From assembly GCF_965248315.1 (NCBI RefSeq), contig NZ_CBDFIX010000002.1:2542001-2606000 (forward strand): a stretch of DNA of 64,000 bases, given 5' to 3'. This document shows positions 56,330 to 64,000 of the stretch, in pieces. The stretch comes from Ulvibacterium sp965248315. GTDB taxonomy: Bacteria > Bacteroidota > Bacteroidia > Flavobacteriales > Flavobacteriaceae. The stretch's first letter is position 1. Every line of letters starts with the position of its first letter. A model generated the notes under the pieces. The model saw nothing but the letters and a program-made list of their open reading frames with translations, was not told the origin of the DNA and made no database searches. Both the position numbers and the translations under genes were made by a program.

Positions 56330-58021
56330 TTACTTTCTATAAAATGTTGTTGATAAGGTACTACTGTTTCCGACATTGTCGGTTACCACAACCTTCAGCT
56401 CACACTGCTTTTTGTCCAGAATGACATCATCAAAATTATACGTTATGGTTTTGGTTTTGGGTTCATATTCCATTAAGATCCATTCACCGTTCAAGGTGGC
56501 CGAATAAGAATCGATACCACTCAGATCGTCCGTAATGTACAAGCTTAGGTAGCGGTAATTGTTGAGCCACTGCTTTGCTTTAAAATTCTTGGTCCGGATT
56601 TTTGGGGCCACGGTGTCCTTGGCCAAGGTGTAAGTACCTAGATTTCGCGTTCTGGCGGTAAACACGTCCCCTCTTTTATAGGTAGAAGTGTAATTGGGCT
56701 TAAGCTTCTTGTCCAGACGTGCTATAAACAGCTGTTTGCGCTCGTTTTCGGAATATTTTGAAGTATCAAAGGTTATCGTAAAATTGCGGTGGGCAGGAAC
56801 AGTGTTGTTGTGGATTTTAACCGTATCCTCACCTTTTTCCAAATCCAAATAAAAATCCTCGTAAAACGTATTCGATGGAAAATACACCTTGGCTGCCCCC
56901 AAATCATAATTATTCGGTTTTTTGGCAATTACATAATAGTCGGTCTTTTTTTCTTCCCGTTCCTTTTTTATCGCTTCTTTTTTGCCTTCTACTGGAATAC
57001 GTAATTTAACCAGATTACCTTCAAAATCTTTGATAAGCAACTCAACATTATAACTTAGGCCTTCCCTAACCACGATCTTTCCATCGTTATGAAGGGTGTT
57101 ATATATACTAAGCCGATTCCCAGGAGATTTAAAGGATTTCTGAATACGTTGTTTGTATTTTCCAAAGTGATGGTAGTCGATCAATGTATTGATATACCGG
57201 GTTTCGGAAAATGAGAATTTCTCAAAACTATAGTCAGAATATATCTTTCCATTTACCAATTGTTGTACTGAGTAGACCCCGTTTTTATTGGCTGCCATAT
57301 CTTGTCTGTCATGTCCAACAAAACCAAAACCGATGGTGCCTGCAGCCCGAACCTTATCCGCAAGGAAAGTACCGTCCCTCTGTTTTGAAAAATTGATTTG
57401 TATTTTATTCTGACTTTGGTTTATTTGGGCGTCTTTGGAGAGCGGAAACCCATAAAGTTTTAATAATGTTGGGTTGGTGGCGTCCCTTACCTCGTAACCG
57501 TACAATAAGGGATTTGTAGGTTTTTCCGAGATACTGCTCCGTATTTCAAAATGGAGGTGGGGACCGGAAGACCCACCGGTATTACCGCTATAGGCGATTA
57601 CTTCCCCTTTCGCTACCTTAAGTTCCCCATAGTCCGGAAACACTTCCACCTCATAGGATCTTTTTTGGTATTGTATTTTTTTGATGTACTCCTCCAGATT
57701 GGGCGAAAATTTTTGGAGATGCGCGTAAACCGAAGTATATCCGTTGGGGTGCGCCACATAGATTGCCTTTCCATACCCCCAATGTGATATTTTAATGCGT
57801 GTAACGCTTCCATCCCCAATGGTGTAAATAGGAAGACCTTGCCGTTGTTGTGTCTTTATGTCGATACCCGCATGAAAGTGATTCGAACGCAATTCCCCAA
57901 AAGTTCCTGCCAAGATCAGGGGAATACCCATGGGTGATCCAAAAGCCCCTTTGGGATAGTTTTCCTGTCCCCATGTGGTCATATAATTTAGCAAGAGTAC
58001 CCCTAAAACAACTTTTCGCAT
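56330..58021 (-). CDS. M23 family metallopeptidase
   Basis: A 563-residue exported protein (signal MRKVVLGVLLLNYMTTWGQ). The LytM/M23 domain occupies residues about 40-180, with zinc ligands His50 and Asp54 in HFHAGID and His157 in PHLHFE; His155 and His101 complete the usual set. Such enzymes cut peptidoglycan peptide cross-links, and all metal residues are present, so it should be active. The C-terminal 380 residues are beta-rich repeats (LSIYNTLHNDGKIVVREGLSYNVELLIKDFEGN) ending in an Ig-like SGIDSYSATLNGEWILMEYE-containing domain. The TonB-receptor gene follows by five bases. Confidence 0.92.
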   Translation of the reverse strand: MRKVVLGVLLLNYMTTWGQENYPKGAFGSPMGIPLILAGTFGELRSNHFHAGIDIKTQQRQGLPIYTIGDGSVTRIKISHWGYGKAIYVAHPNGYTSVYAHLQKFSPNLEEYIKKIQYQKRSYEVEVFPDYGELKVAKGEVIAYSGNTGGSSGPHLHFEIRSSISEKPTNPLLYGYEVRDATNPTLLKLYGFPLSKDAQINQSQNKIQINFSKQRDGTFLADKVRAAGTIGFGFVGHDRQDMAANKNGVYSVQQLVNGKIYSDYSFEKFSFSETRYINTLIDYHHFGKYKQRIQKSFKSPGNRLSIYNTLHNDGKIVVREGLSYNVELLIKDFEGNLVKLRIPVEGKKEAIKKEREEKKTDYYVIAKKPNNYDLGAAKVYFPSNTFYEDFYLDLEKGEDTVKIHNNTVPAHRNFTITFDTSKYSENERKQLFIARLDKKLKPNYTSTYKRGDVFTARTRNLGTYTLAKDTVAPKIRTKNFKAKQWLNNYRYLSLYITDDLSGIDSYSATLNGEWILMEYEPKTKTITYNFDDVILDKKQCELKVVVTDNVGNSSTLSTTFYRK

Positions 58022-58158
58022 AACGTAAATATGTGGGTACGAAAGTAATTAATCACTTTGAATCCCTGAAAGTGGATTGATCCAAATATAGACCTGCCAT
58101 AGTACTCAACGATTTATCCTCAATTAAAGTATTGCTTCAAGAATAATTGAAAAAAGTA

Positions 58159-58189
58159 TTGCTAAGTCGTTAGATGTATGTTAACTTTG
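58159..58189 (+). promoter_or_regulatory. Promoter of the zapB-like/zapA genes
   Basis: TTG at 58159-58161, a 20-base spacer and a perfect -7 TAACTTTG at 58182-58189. Transcription would begin near 58195, which excludes the nearby TTG at 58201 as a comfortable start and favours the ATG at 58213. Confidence 0.7.
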
Positions 58190-58212
58190 TGTAACATGCA
58201 TTGAATAGCTAC

Positions 58213-58503
58213 ATGAGCGAATTGGTACAAATTGTTGATTCCTTGGAGAACAAAATTAGCAAGTTGTTACACAAAATGGAATTACTCCAACAGGCCAATT
58301 CAAAGCTTGAAAATGAATTGATGGCGGTAAAAAGCGATAGGGACAGTACACTGGATTCAGTCGCGGAGTGGCAGGAAAAATACAATTCGCTAAAACTCGC
58401 TAATTCAATGCTGGGCAGTAATACAAATAAAACAGAAGCTAAGCTTAAGATAAACACATTGATCAGGGAGTTGGATCATTGTATAGCCCAGCTCTCGGAA
58501 TAA
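58213..58503 (+). CDS. Small coiled-coil protein upstream of zapA (ZapB-like)
   Basis: A 96-residue protein that is almost wholly coiled coil (MSELVQIVDSLENKISKLL, KMELLQQANSKLENELMAVKS), with leucines at heptad positions. In length, fold and position next to zapA it resembles ZapB-type division proteins, but sequence identity to ZapB cannot be judged by eye. It lies 15 bases before zapA and shares its promoter. It probably acts with ZapA at the Z ring. Confidence 0.65.
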   Translation: MSELVQIVDSLENKISKLLHKMELLQQANSKLENELMAVKSDRDSTLDSVAEWQEKYNSLKLANSMLGSNTNKTEAKLKINTLIRELDHCIAQLSE

Positions 58504-58518
58504 TGCTTAAAAATTATA

Positions 58519-58815
58519 ATGCAGGAAAGGTTAAAGATCAAACTTTCAATTGCAGATAGGGTATATCCCTTAACAATTGATCCTTCCCAGGAAGAAGGAT
58601 TGCGGAAAGCAGCCAAGAATATTGAACAATTGGCCAAAAAGTTTGAGCAAAACTATGCTGTTAGGGATAAACAAGATGTGCTGGCCATGTGCGCACTGCA
58701 GTTTGCTTCAAAAATAGAGCAAGGTGGCATTGACCAGTCAGAAGGGGCCAAAAAGGCCAAAGAACGCCTAAGGGCGTTGGATGATCTTGTTAATTCCAAA
58801 CTAAGCTTAAAATAA
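58519..58815 (+). CDS. zapA: Cell division protein ZapA
   Basis: A 98-residue protein. The N-terminal strand-rich half (LKIKLSIADRVYPLTIDPSQEEGLRKAAKNIEQLA, in segments) is the FtsZ-binding domain, and DVLAMCALQFASKIE leads into a C-terminal helix. ZapA cross-links FtsZ filaments at the division site. It follows the coiled-coil gene and precedes a 6S-like RNA, and then rny. The zapA-6S RNA adjacency is also found in enterobacteria. Confidence 0.92.
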   Translation: MQERLKIKLSIADRVYPLTIDPSQEEGLRKAAKNIEQLAKKFEQNYAVRDKQDVLAMCALQFASKIEQGGIDQSEGAKKAKERLRALDDLVNSKLSLK

Positions 58816-58826
58816 GTTCTTTTAAA

Positions 58827-59007
58827 TATATAGTTACTGCCCACATTGGTATTATCTTTTGACGAACTCAACACTAATTTGTTTGAAAAGGGTGAGTTTA
58901 GGTTGTAAAAGCAGGCCTTACTAGTATAAGGATCCTTGAGCAGTCTGTTAGCCCTAAACTTGTTTATAGGAGTTTGTACAAAACTTCTCCAATGTGGGCT
59001 TTTTTTA
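58827..59007 (+). ncRNA. ssrS: 6S-like RNA (6S-Flavo type)
   Basis: The region between zapA and rny holds no ORF but can fold into a long rod. GCCCACATTGG (58839-58849) pairs perfectly over 11 bp with CCAATGTGGGC (58989-58999), and seven T follow, so the terminal stem doubles as terminator. Inside, AACTCA/TGAGTT and CCTT/AAGG hairpins flank a large open central region. A length of about 165 bases, the closed terminal stem, and a position directly after zapA (as for ssrS in E. coli) all fit 6S RNA, which binds the RNA polymerase housekeeping holoenzyme in stationary phase. TATATAGT at 58827-58834 may be part of its promoter. Confidence 0.78.
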
Positions 59008-59127
59008 TGGGTAAGGCCTCATTTTGATGATAGCGGAAGTATTCATCAAAATTATTGGTCGCATTAATTTCGCTGCTGGGCGAAATCTGTTTGTACAAGC
59101 AGATTAATAATTTTAATTTTCGATAAT

Positions 59128-60696
59128 ATGGAAAGCACTATAGCAATAATAACTGGAATCATTGGACTTATTGTAGGCTTTGTCATTGCCAAGTTTATGG
59201 AGAAGGGCAAGGCTTCAAAGACCATAACAAATGCCAAAAGAGAAGCGGCATCAATTATCAAGGGTGCTAAATTGGAAGGGGAGACTACTAAAAAGGATAA
59301 GATTTTCCAGGCCAAGGAAAAGTTCTTGGAGCTTAAGGCAGAACATGAAAAGGTCATTATCAATAAAAACAAAAAAATTGGAGAAGCGGAGAAGAGAACC
59401 CGTGACAAAGAGTCTCAGATAAGCAATGAGTTGGCACGGAACAAAAAGCTGAACGAGCAACTTGAAAGGAAAATAAAGGATGTGGATCATAAGACCGAGT
59501 TCTATGAAAAAAAACAATCCGAGCTTGAAAAATTGCATAAAAGCCAAGTACAGCAATTAGAGGTTATTTCCGGTCTCTCTGCCGAAGAAGCTAGGAGCCA
59601 ATTGTTGGAATCCCTTAAAGAAACTGCCAAGACTGACGCTATGGCCTATATGCAAACCACTTTGGAGGAAGCCAAATTAACGGCGCAGCAAGAAGCGAAA
59701 AAGATTGTGATAAATACGATTCAGCGCATAGGTACGGAGGAAGCGGTAGAAAATTGTGTTTCCGTTTTTAACTTGGAATCCGATGATGTAAAAGGTCGGA
59801 TTATTGGTAGGGAAGGTAGGAACATTAGGGCCTTGGAATCGGCTACCGGTGTAGAAATTATTGTAGATGATACCCCAGAAGCTATTATCTTGTCTTGTTT
59901 TGATTCCGTACGTCGAGAAGTAGCAAGGCTGTCCCTGCACAAATTGGTTACGGATGGCCGTATACATCCTGCACGTATCGAGGAAATCGTAAAAAAGACG
60001 GAAAAACAAATAGAACAGGAAATCGTAGAAGTAGGTAAACGTACAGTTATTGACTTAGGTATACATGGGTTGCACCCCGAGTTAATAAGAGCAGTGGGAA
60101 GAATGAAATACCGATCCTCCTACGGTCAGAATTTATTACAGCATTCCAGGGAGGTTGCCAAGCTGTGCGGCGTAATGGCAGCTGAATTGGGTCTCAATCC
60201 AAAATTGGCCAAACGAGCTGGACTCTTACATGATATTGGCAAAGTACCCAATACCGAAGCAGAAGTGGAGACACCACATGCCATTTTAGGAATGCAATGG
60301 GCCGATAAGTTTGGCGAAAAGCCAGATGTTTGCAATGCCATAGGTGCCCACCATGACGAGATTGAAATGAAGACCCTTATTTCTCCCATAGTTCAGGTCT
60401 GCGATGCCATTAGTGGGGCAAGACCCGGTGCACGAAGGCAAGTTTTGGATTCTTACATACAGCGACTCAAGGATTTGGAAGACATTGCCTTCGGTTTTGG
60501 AGGTGTCCAAAAAGCCTATGCCATACAAGCAGGTAGAGAGCTTCGCGTAATCGTGGAAAGTGAAAAAGTGAGTGATGATAAAGCGGCACAGTTGTCTTTT
60601 GAGATTTCACAAAAAATTCAAACGGATATGACTTATCCAGGACAAGTGAAGATAACCGTAATTCGGGAAACCCGATCCGTGAACGTTGCCAAATAG
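59128..60696 (+). CDS. rny: Ribonuclease Y
   Basis: A 522-residue membrane-anchored endoribonuclease that starts mRNA decay. It has an N-terminal transmembrane helix (IAIITGIIGLIVGFVIAKFM), a long coiled coil (about 30-200), a KH domain (about 210-275, GRIIGREGRNIRALESATG) and an HD domain with HSREVAKLCG, metal-binding His368-Asp369 in LLHDIGKVPN, and GAHHDEIE. Length and order match RNase Y of Firmicutes and Bacteroidota. It follows the 6S-like RNA. Confidence 0.96.
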   Translation: MESTIAIITGIIGLIVGFVIAKFMEKGKASKTITNAKREAASIIKGAKLEGETTKKDKIFQAKEKFLELKAEHEKVIINKNKKIGEAEKRTRDKESQISNELARNKKLNEQLERKIKDVDHKTEFYEKKQSELEKLHKSQVQQLEVISGLSAEEARSQLLESLKETAKTDAMAYMQTTLEEAKLTAQQEAKKIVINTIQRIGTEEAVENCVSVFNLESDDVKGRIIGREGRNIRALESATGVEIIVDDTPEAIILSCFDSVRREVARLSLHKLVTDGRIHPARIEEIVKKTEKQIEQEIVEVGKRTVIDLGIHGLHPELIRAVGRMKYRSSYGQNLLQHSREVAKLCGVMAAELGLNPKLAKRAGLLHDIGKVPNTEAEVETPHAILGMQWADKFGEKPDVCNAIGAHHDEIEMKTLISPIVQVCDAISGARPGARRQVLDSYIQRLKDLEDIAFGFGGVQKAYAIQAGRELRVIVESEKVSDDKAAQLSFEISQKIQTDMTYPGQVKITVIRETRSVNVAK

Positions 60697-61041
60697 GATT
60701 TACGGCCTATGATTAAGGAAGTCCCTGGAAAAGTGTCTTTTCTTTCCTTATCGGACGCTAATCGGAAAAAGTAAGTACGGGTTGAATCTGCACCAGAAAC
60801 CTTTATAACTTTTCCAAGTTCACATTACTTGAGATTTTCTCTTTTGTGAAGCTACGGGACGATTTGTTCTAAACCTAAAAGTCTCTATCCAATAAAAAGC
60901 TTTTTAGAACATATCTGAAACAAATTATTCCCTTTTCATAATGTTGGAATACGCCTCAAACTTTGCAAAAATATTGTCTTGCTCTTCAAGGTTCAATGAC
61001 TTTTATCATACTTTTTGGGGGTTTTGAATTCTATCTTTAAA
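60697..61041. other. Intergenic region between rny and the CBS gene
   Basis: No gene, RNA or repeat is supported. TACTTTTTG at 61009-61017 is close to a -7 box and may drive the CBS-domain gene. Confidence 0.5.
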
Positions 61042-61482
61042 ATGATTTTTAAACCCGAAGAGATGAAAAAGCAAACACCCGTATCGGTAATAATGACTAG
61101 GAACGTTATTACCCTGAACAATGCAGATAATTTGGAAACTGCGGAACTTCTTTTCAAAAAGCACCGTATTCGCCATATTCCAGTAGTATCTGGAGAAAAG
61201 ATTATAGGAATGTTAAGCTATACCGACCTTTTGCGGATCAGCTTCGCCGATGCCGTTGACGAAGATGAAGAATCCGTAGAAACCATGGTCTACAATATGT
61301 TTACCATTGGGCAGGTAATGGCTAAAACCTTGATCAGTGTTCCGTCAACAGCTTCTGTACAGGAGGTTGCGGAAATCCTGTCGGATAGGGAATTTCATGC
61401 GATTCCCGTGGTGGATGATGGAAAATTGGTGGGAATAGTTACAACCACAGATTTGATCAATTATTTGCTCGAGCAGTTTTAA
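61042..61482 (+). CDS. CBS domain pair protein
   Basis: A protein of about 146 residues made of two CBS motifs (TPVSVIMTRNVITLNNADNL, RHIPVVSGEKIIGMLSYTDLLR; then TIGQVMAKTLISVPSTASV, HAIPVVDDGKLVGIVTTTDLINYLL). Bateman modules of this type bind adenine nucleotides and sense energy or redox state, usually by acting on a partner. Stand-alone forms are common in flavobacteria. The frame is open to a TTG at 61015, but a -7-like box overlaps that codon, so I prefer the ATG at 61042; ATG 61063 is also possible. Confidence 0.82.
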   Translation: MIFKPEEMKKQTPVSVIMTRNVITLNNADNLETAELLFKKHRIRHIPVVSGEKIIGMLSYTDLLRISFADAVDEDEESVETMVYNMFTIGQVMAKTLISVPSTASVQEVAEILSDREFHAIPVVDDGKLVGIVTTTDLINYLLEQF

Positions 61483-61722
61483 GGGGCTCTTCCGAATTTT
61501 TTGCTGAACATTGGATGAAGAAGTATCCTTGCGAAACTATATTCTTTTGTAACATCACCATTATGGACTTCCAACATGTATTTTCGCACTTGATTGTCCT
61601 AAACTAAAAGGAAATACTCGAAAAGTAATCGGATTTTGCCTTTGTAATTCTTCCCGGATTTTTTTCTATAACTTTATGGGATACACTCTATATTGCTTAT
61701 TAGAATTCTATCCCTAGATATA

Positions 61723-64000
61723 ATGAATATTAAAATACTTCCCTGGGTTCCGATTATAGTTTTTGTCCTCGGAATATACACTTCATGTCAAAACAAAAAA
61801 CCGAGTGTCGATTTTTCCAGTCTTTCGGAAAGTGAAAAACGGAAACCCGAAAATGCCCTGTCCTCTATGAAAGTGGCAGAGGGCCTCCAATTGGAATTGT
61901 TCGCTTGGGAACCCATGGTAACCAATCCAACCAATTTAGCTATAGATGCCAAAGGTAGAATATGGCTTTGTGAGGGTAGAAACTATAGATTGTTCGCCAA
62001 TCCGGACAACGCTTATGACGACAAGGGTGATCGTATTCTAATTTTGGAAGATACTGATGGAGATGGGGTAGCGGATACGTCCAAGGTTTTTTATCAGGGA
62101 CAGGATGTAAACTCGGCCTTAGGAATCGCTGTATTAGGGAATAAGGTAATAGTTTCTGTTAGCCCCAATATTTTTGTTTTTACGGATGAAGATGGTGATG
62201 ATAAACCTGATTCCAAGGAAGTGCTTTTTACCGGAATAGAAGGAGAAGATAATGATCATGGCGTACATGCATTTGTTTTTGGTCCTGATGGTAGATTGTA
62301 CTTTAATTTTGGAAACAATGGTAAACAATTAAGGGACAAAGACGGAAATCCCCTCAAAGATATTTATGGAAATACCATTGACAATTCCGGAAGTCCGTAT
62401 CGTGAGGGTATGGCATTTCGATGTGAATTGGATGGTTCCAATATTGAGGTATTAGGTCATAATTTTAGAAATCCCTTTGAGGTTACCGTGGATTCTTATG
62501 GAGGTCTATGGCAGTCCGATAACGATGACGATGGCAATAGGGGTACCCGCATCAACTATCTGATGGAGTATGGAAATTATGGATTTAAGGATCTTTTGAC
62601 CGGTGAAAATTGGCGGGAGCGTAGAACGGGTTGGCATGACGAAGTTCCAAAAAGACATTGGCATTTGAACGACCCGGGTACAGTTCCGAATATGTTGCAA
62701 ACAGGTTCGGGTTCTCCTTGTGGTATCCTGGTCTATGAAGATGCCCTCTTACCCGAACAATATCATAATCAATTGATACATGCAGAACCAGGACACAATG
62801 TGGTCAGGTATTACATCGTTGAGGAAAAGGGAGCTGGGTACAGTGCTAAGACTCATGAGTTAGTAAAGAGTGCGGACGATTGGTTTAGACCGGATGATGT
62901 TGCTGTTGCTCCGGATGGATCACTTTTTATTTCAGATTGGTATGATGGTGGTGTGGGAGGCCATAAGGCGGAGGATATTGCCCAAGGCAGGGTTTATCAT
63001 CTCTCGGTTAAAGATAGATATGAACCTACTAAATTCGATTTTAAAACGGGAAAAGGAGCCAAAGCCGCGTTGCTCTCGGATAACATGGACGTATTTTATC
63101 GAGGATGGCAGAAGTTGCATTCCATGCAAGAGGAGGCCGAACCCATTTTAGAGGAGCTTATTGACCAGGGAGGTACTGCAAAGGCAAGAGCATTATGGCT
63201 TGGTGCCCAAATCGGTTCCAAGACAGATGATTATGTGGAATTGGCACTTTCGGACACGGATTACAAATACAGAGTACAGGGTATCCGCATAGCACGGTAT
63301 CTCTTAAAGAATAAATTGGAGGCCTATCTAAGTCAAATGGTGAACGATAGTTCTATGCAGGTTAGGAGGGAGGTCGCCATTGCATTGCGGCATTTAGGAA
63401 CACCAAAAGCAGCTGAACTTTGGGCGGAACTTGCGAGAAAATATCAGGGCGGTGACCGCTGGTACTTGGAAGCCTTGGGGATTGGGTCGGATATCTATCC
63501 CAATCTGTACTTTAATACTTGGAAATCTGCCATAGGAGCTGATTGGAAAAATCTTGCCGGCCAGGAAATCGTATGGCGTACAAGAGCGGATGCCTCCGTT
63601 CCGATGCTTTCGGAGATGATTCGGGACAAGGAGGTGTCCAGGGAAATTCTACCCTCCTATTTCAGGGCATTCGCTTTTAAAGAACATCCTCGAAAGAACC
63701 ATTTAATATTGGGTCTTTTGAGGACCGAGCATCCATTACACAATCAAATTAGTGCGTTGGCCATTGGACAGCTTGATGAGGACTTCGTCAATAGTTCTAG
63801 AAAACATATAGGGATCGTCAAAAGTGTTCTGCCCAAAATTGAAGGCACGGCAGAGTGGTTAATGGCCGTTAAAAACCTAGGCCTAAAAGATCAAAATAAA
63901 CCTTTATTACGTTTGGTGTCCAATTCGGAGGCGGATGGGGATTTGCGGAAGGAGGCGGCCGGAGTGTTGTTTGATTATGGAGGTAGGAAAATGATAATGG
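61723..64000 (+). CDS. Large membrane-bound-dehydrogenase-type lipoprotein, open at the right edge
   Basis: The frame is open from an ATG at 61723 to the end of the window, about 759 residues without a stop. It starts with a lipoprotein signal (IIVFVLGIYTSC, Cys22). A beta-propeller of the membrane-bound-dehydrogenase type follows: LAIDAKGRIWLCEGRNY, LEDTDGDGVADTSKVF, HGVHAFVFGPDGRLYF, RNPFEVTVDSYGGLWQSD, and VAPDGSLFISDWYDGGVGGH. From about residue 460 there are HEAT-like repeats. Homologues continue into a cytochrome c CxxCH domain, which should lie beyond the edge. It is related in layout to the 741-residue lipoprotein at 18253 (shared LEDxDGDGV and propeller pattern). Substrate unknown. 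Confidence 0.82.
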   Translation, partial: MNIKILPWVPIIVFVLGIYTSCQNKKPSVDFSSLSESEKRKPENALSSMKVAEGLQLELFAWEPMVTNPTNLAIDAKGRIWLCEGRNYRLFANPDNAYDDKGDRILILEDTDGDGVADTSKVFYQGQDVNSALGIAVLGNKVIVSVSPNIFVFTDEDGDDKPDSKEVLFTGIEGEDNDHGVHAFVFGPDGRLYFNFGNNGKQLRDKDGNPLKDIYGNTIDNSGSPYREGMAFRCELDGSNIEVLGHNFRNPFEVTVDSYGGLWQSDNDDDGNRGTRINYLMEYGNYGFKDLLTGENWRERRTGWHDEVPKRHWHLNDPGTVPNMLQTGSGSPCGILVYEDALLPEQYHNQLIHAEPGHNVVRYYIVEEKGAGYSAKTHELVKSADDWFRPDDVAVAPDGSLFISDWYDGGVGGHKAEDIAQGRVYHLSVKDRYEPTKFDFKTGKGAKAALLSDNMDVFYRGWQKLHSMQEEAEPILEELIDQGGTAKARALWLGAQIGSKTDDYVELALSDTDYKYRVQGIRIARYLLKNKLEAYLSQMVNDSSMQVRREVAIALRHLGTPKAAELWAELARKYQGGDRWYLEALGIGSDIYPNLYFNTWKSAIGADWKNLAGQEIVWRTRADASVPMLSEMIRDKEVSREILPSYFRAFAFKEHPRKNHLILGLLRTEHPLHNQISALAIGQLDEDFVNSSRKHIGIVKSVLPKIEGTAEWLMAVKNLGLKDQNKPLLRLVSNSEADGDLRKEAAGVLFDYGGRKMIM

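Overview
The window comes from a Bacteroidota genome, almost certainly a marine Flavobacteriaceae. Three things point there: the 16S/23S sequences, promoters of the Bacteroidota TTG-N(17-24)-TAnnTTTG type with little Shine-Dalgarno signal, and several families largely confined to that group (DUF6452/DUF6048, CCC-motif membrane proteins, DUF6768, DUF6503). Genus cannot be fixed by eye. Protein-coding DNA is moderately AT-rich, but the single rRNA operon (about 8.9-14.4 kb) is visibly much richer in G+C.

Layout. 1-8.5 kb is core genome: the end of accA, dnaB, a secreted flavobacterial protein usually mislabelled asparagine synthetase B, a HAD phosphatase, yjbQ, and the conserved minus-strand operon thrS-infC-rpmI-rplT, in which infC appears to start at a non-canonical AUA codon. 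8.9-14.4 kb holds 16S-tRNA-Ile-tRNA-Ala-23S-5S with its promoter and terminator. 14.5-18.2 kb holds a membrane-tethered AraC-type/TPR regulator, a small PepSY-like secreted protein and a hemolysin III-family protein.

18.2-38.6 kb is the most distinctive region, a cluster of exported proteins of a kind better known from Planctomycetota and Verrucomicrobiota. It contains a lipoprotein dehydrogenase fused to cytochrome c, a DUF6503 lipoprotein, and a membrane-anchored winged-helix regulator divergent from a tight three-gene operon (PSCyt1-DUF1549-LamG-DUF1553 cytochrome, DUF1501, Tat-exported beta-propeller). Next comes a LacI-thuA pair divergent from DUF6807, two exported Gfo/Idh/MocA-type oxidoreductases, a complete TRAP transporter and an exported O-methyltransferase. 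A 28-bp perfect palindrome lies between lacI and DUF6807, and a nested palindrome lies between the winged-helix regulator and the DUF1549 gene. My inference is periplasmic oxidation of a carbohydrate or sugar acid, with electrons passed to c-type cytochromes and an acidic product imported by TRAP. No substrate can be read from the sequence.

38.6-61.5 kb returns to mostly core functions: APC permease, ZIP transporter, THUMP methyltransferase, an unassigned secreted protein, rlmD with DUF6452/DUF6048, an ECF sigma factor with DUF6768, rocD, small membrane proteins, an Smr protein, a cysteine desulfurase, a TonB-dependent receptor, an M23 peptidase, a ZapB-like coiled coil, zapA, a 6S-like RNA, rny and a CBS protein. 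From 61.7 kb to the right edge runs a second large membrane-bound-dehydrogenase-type lipoprotein that is still open at the end of the window.
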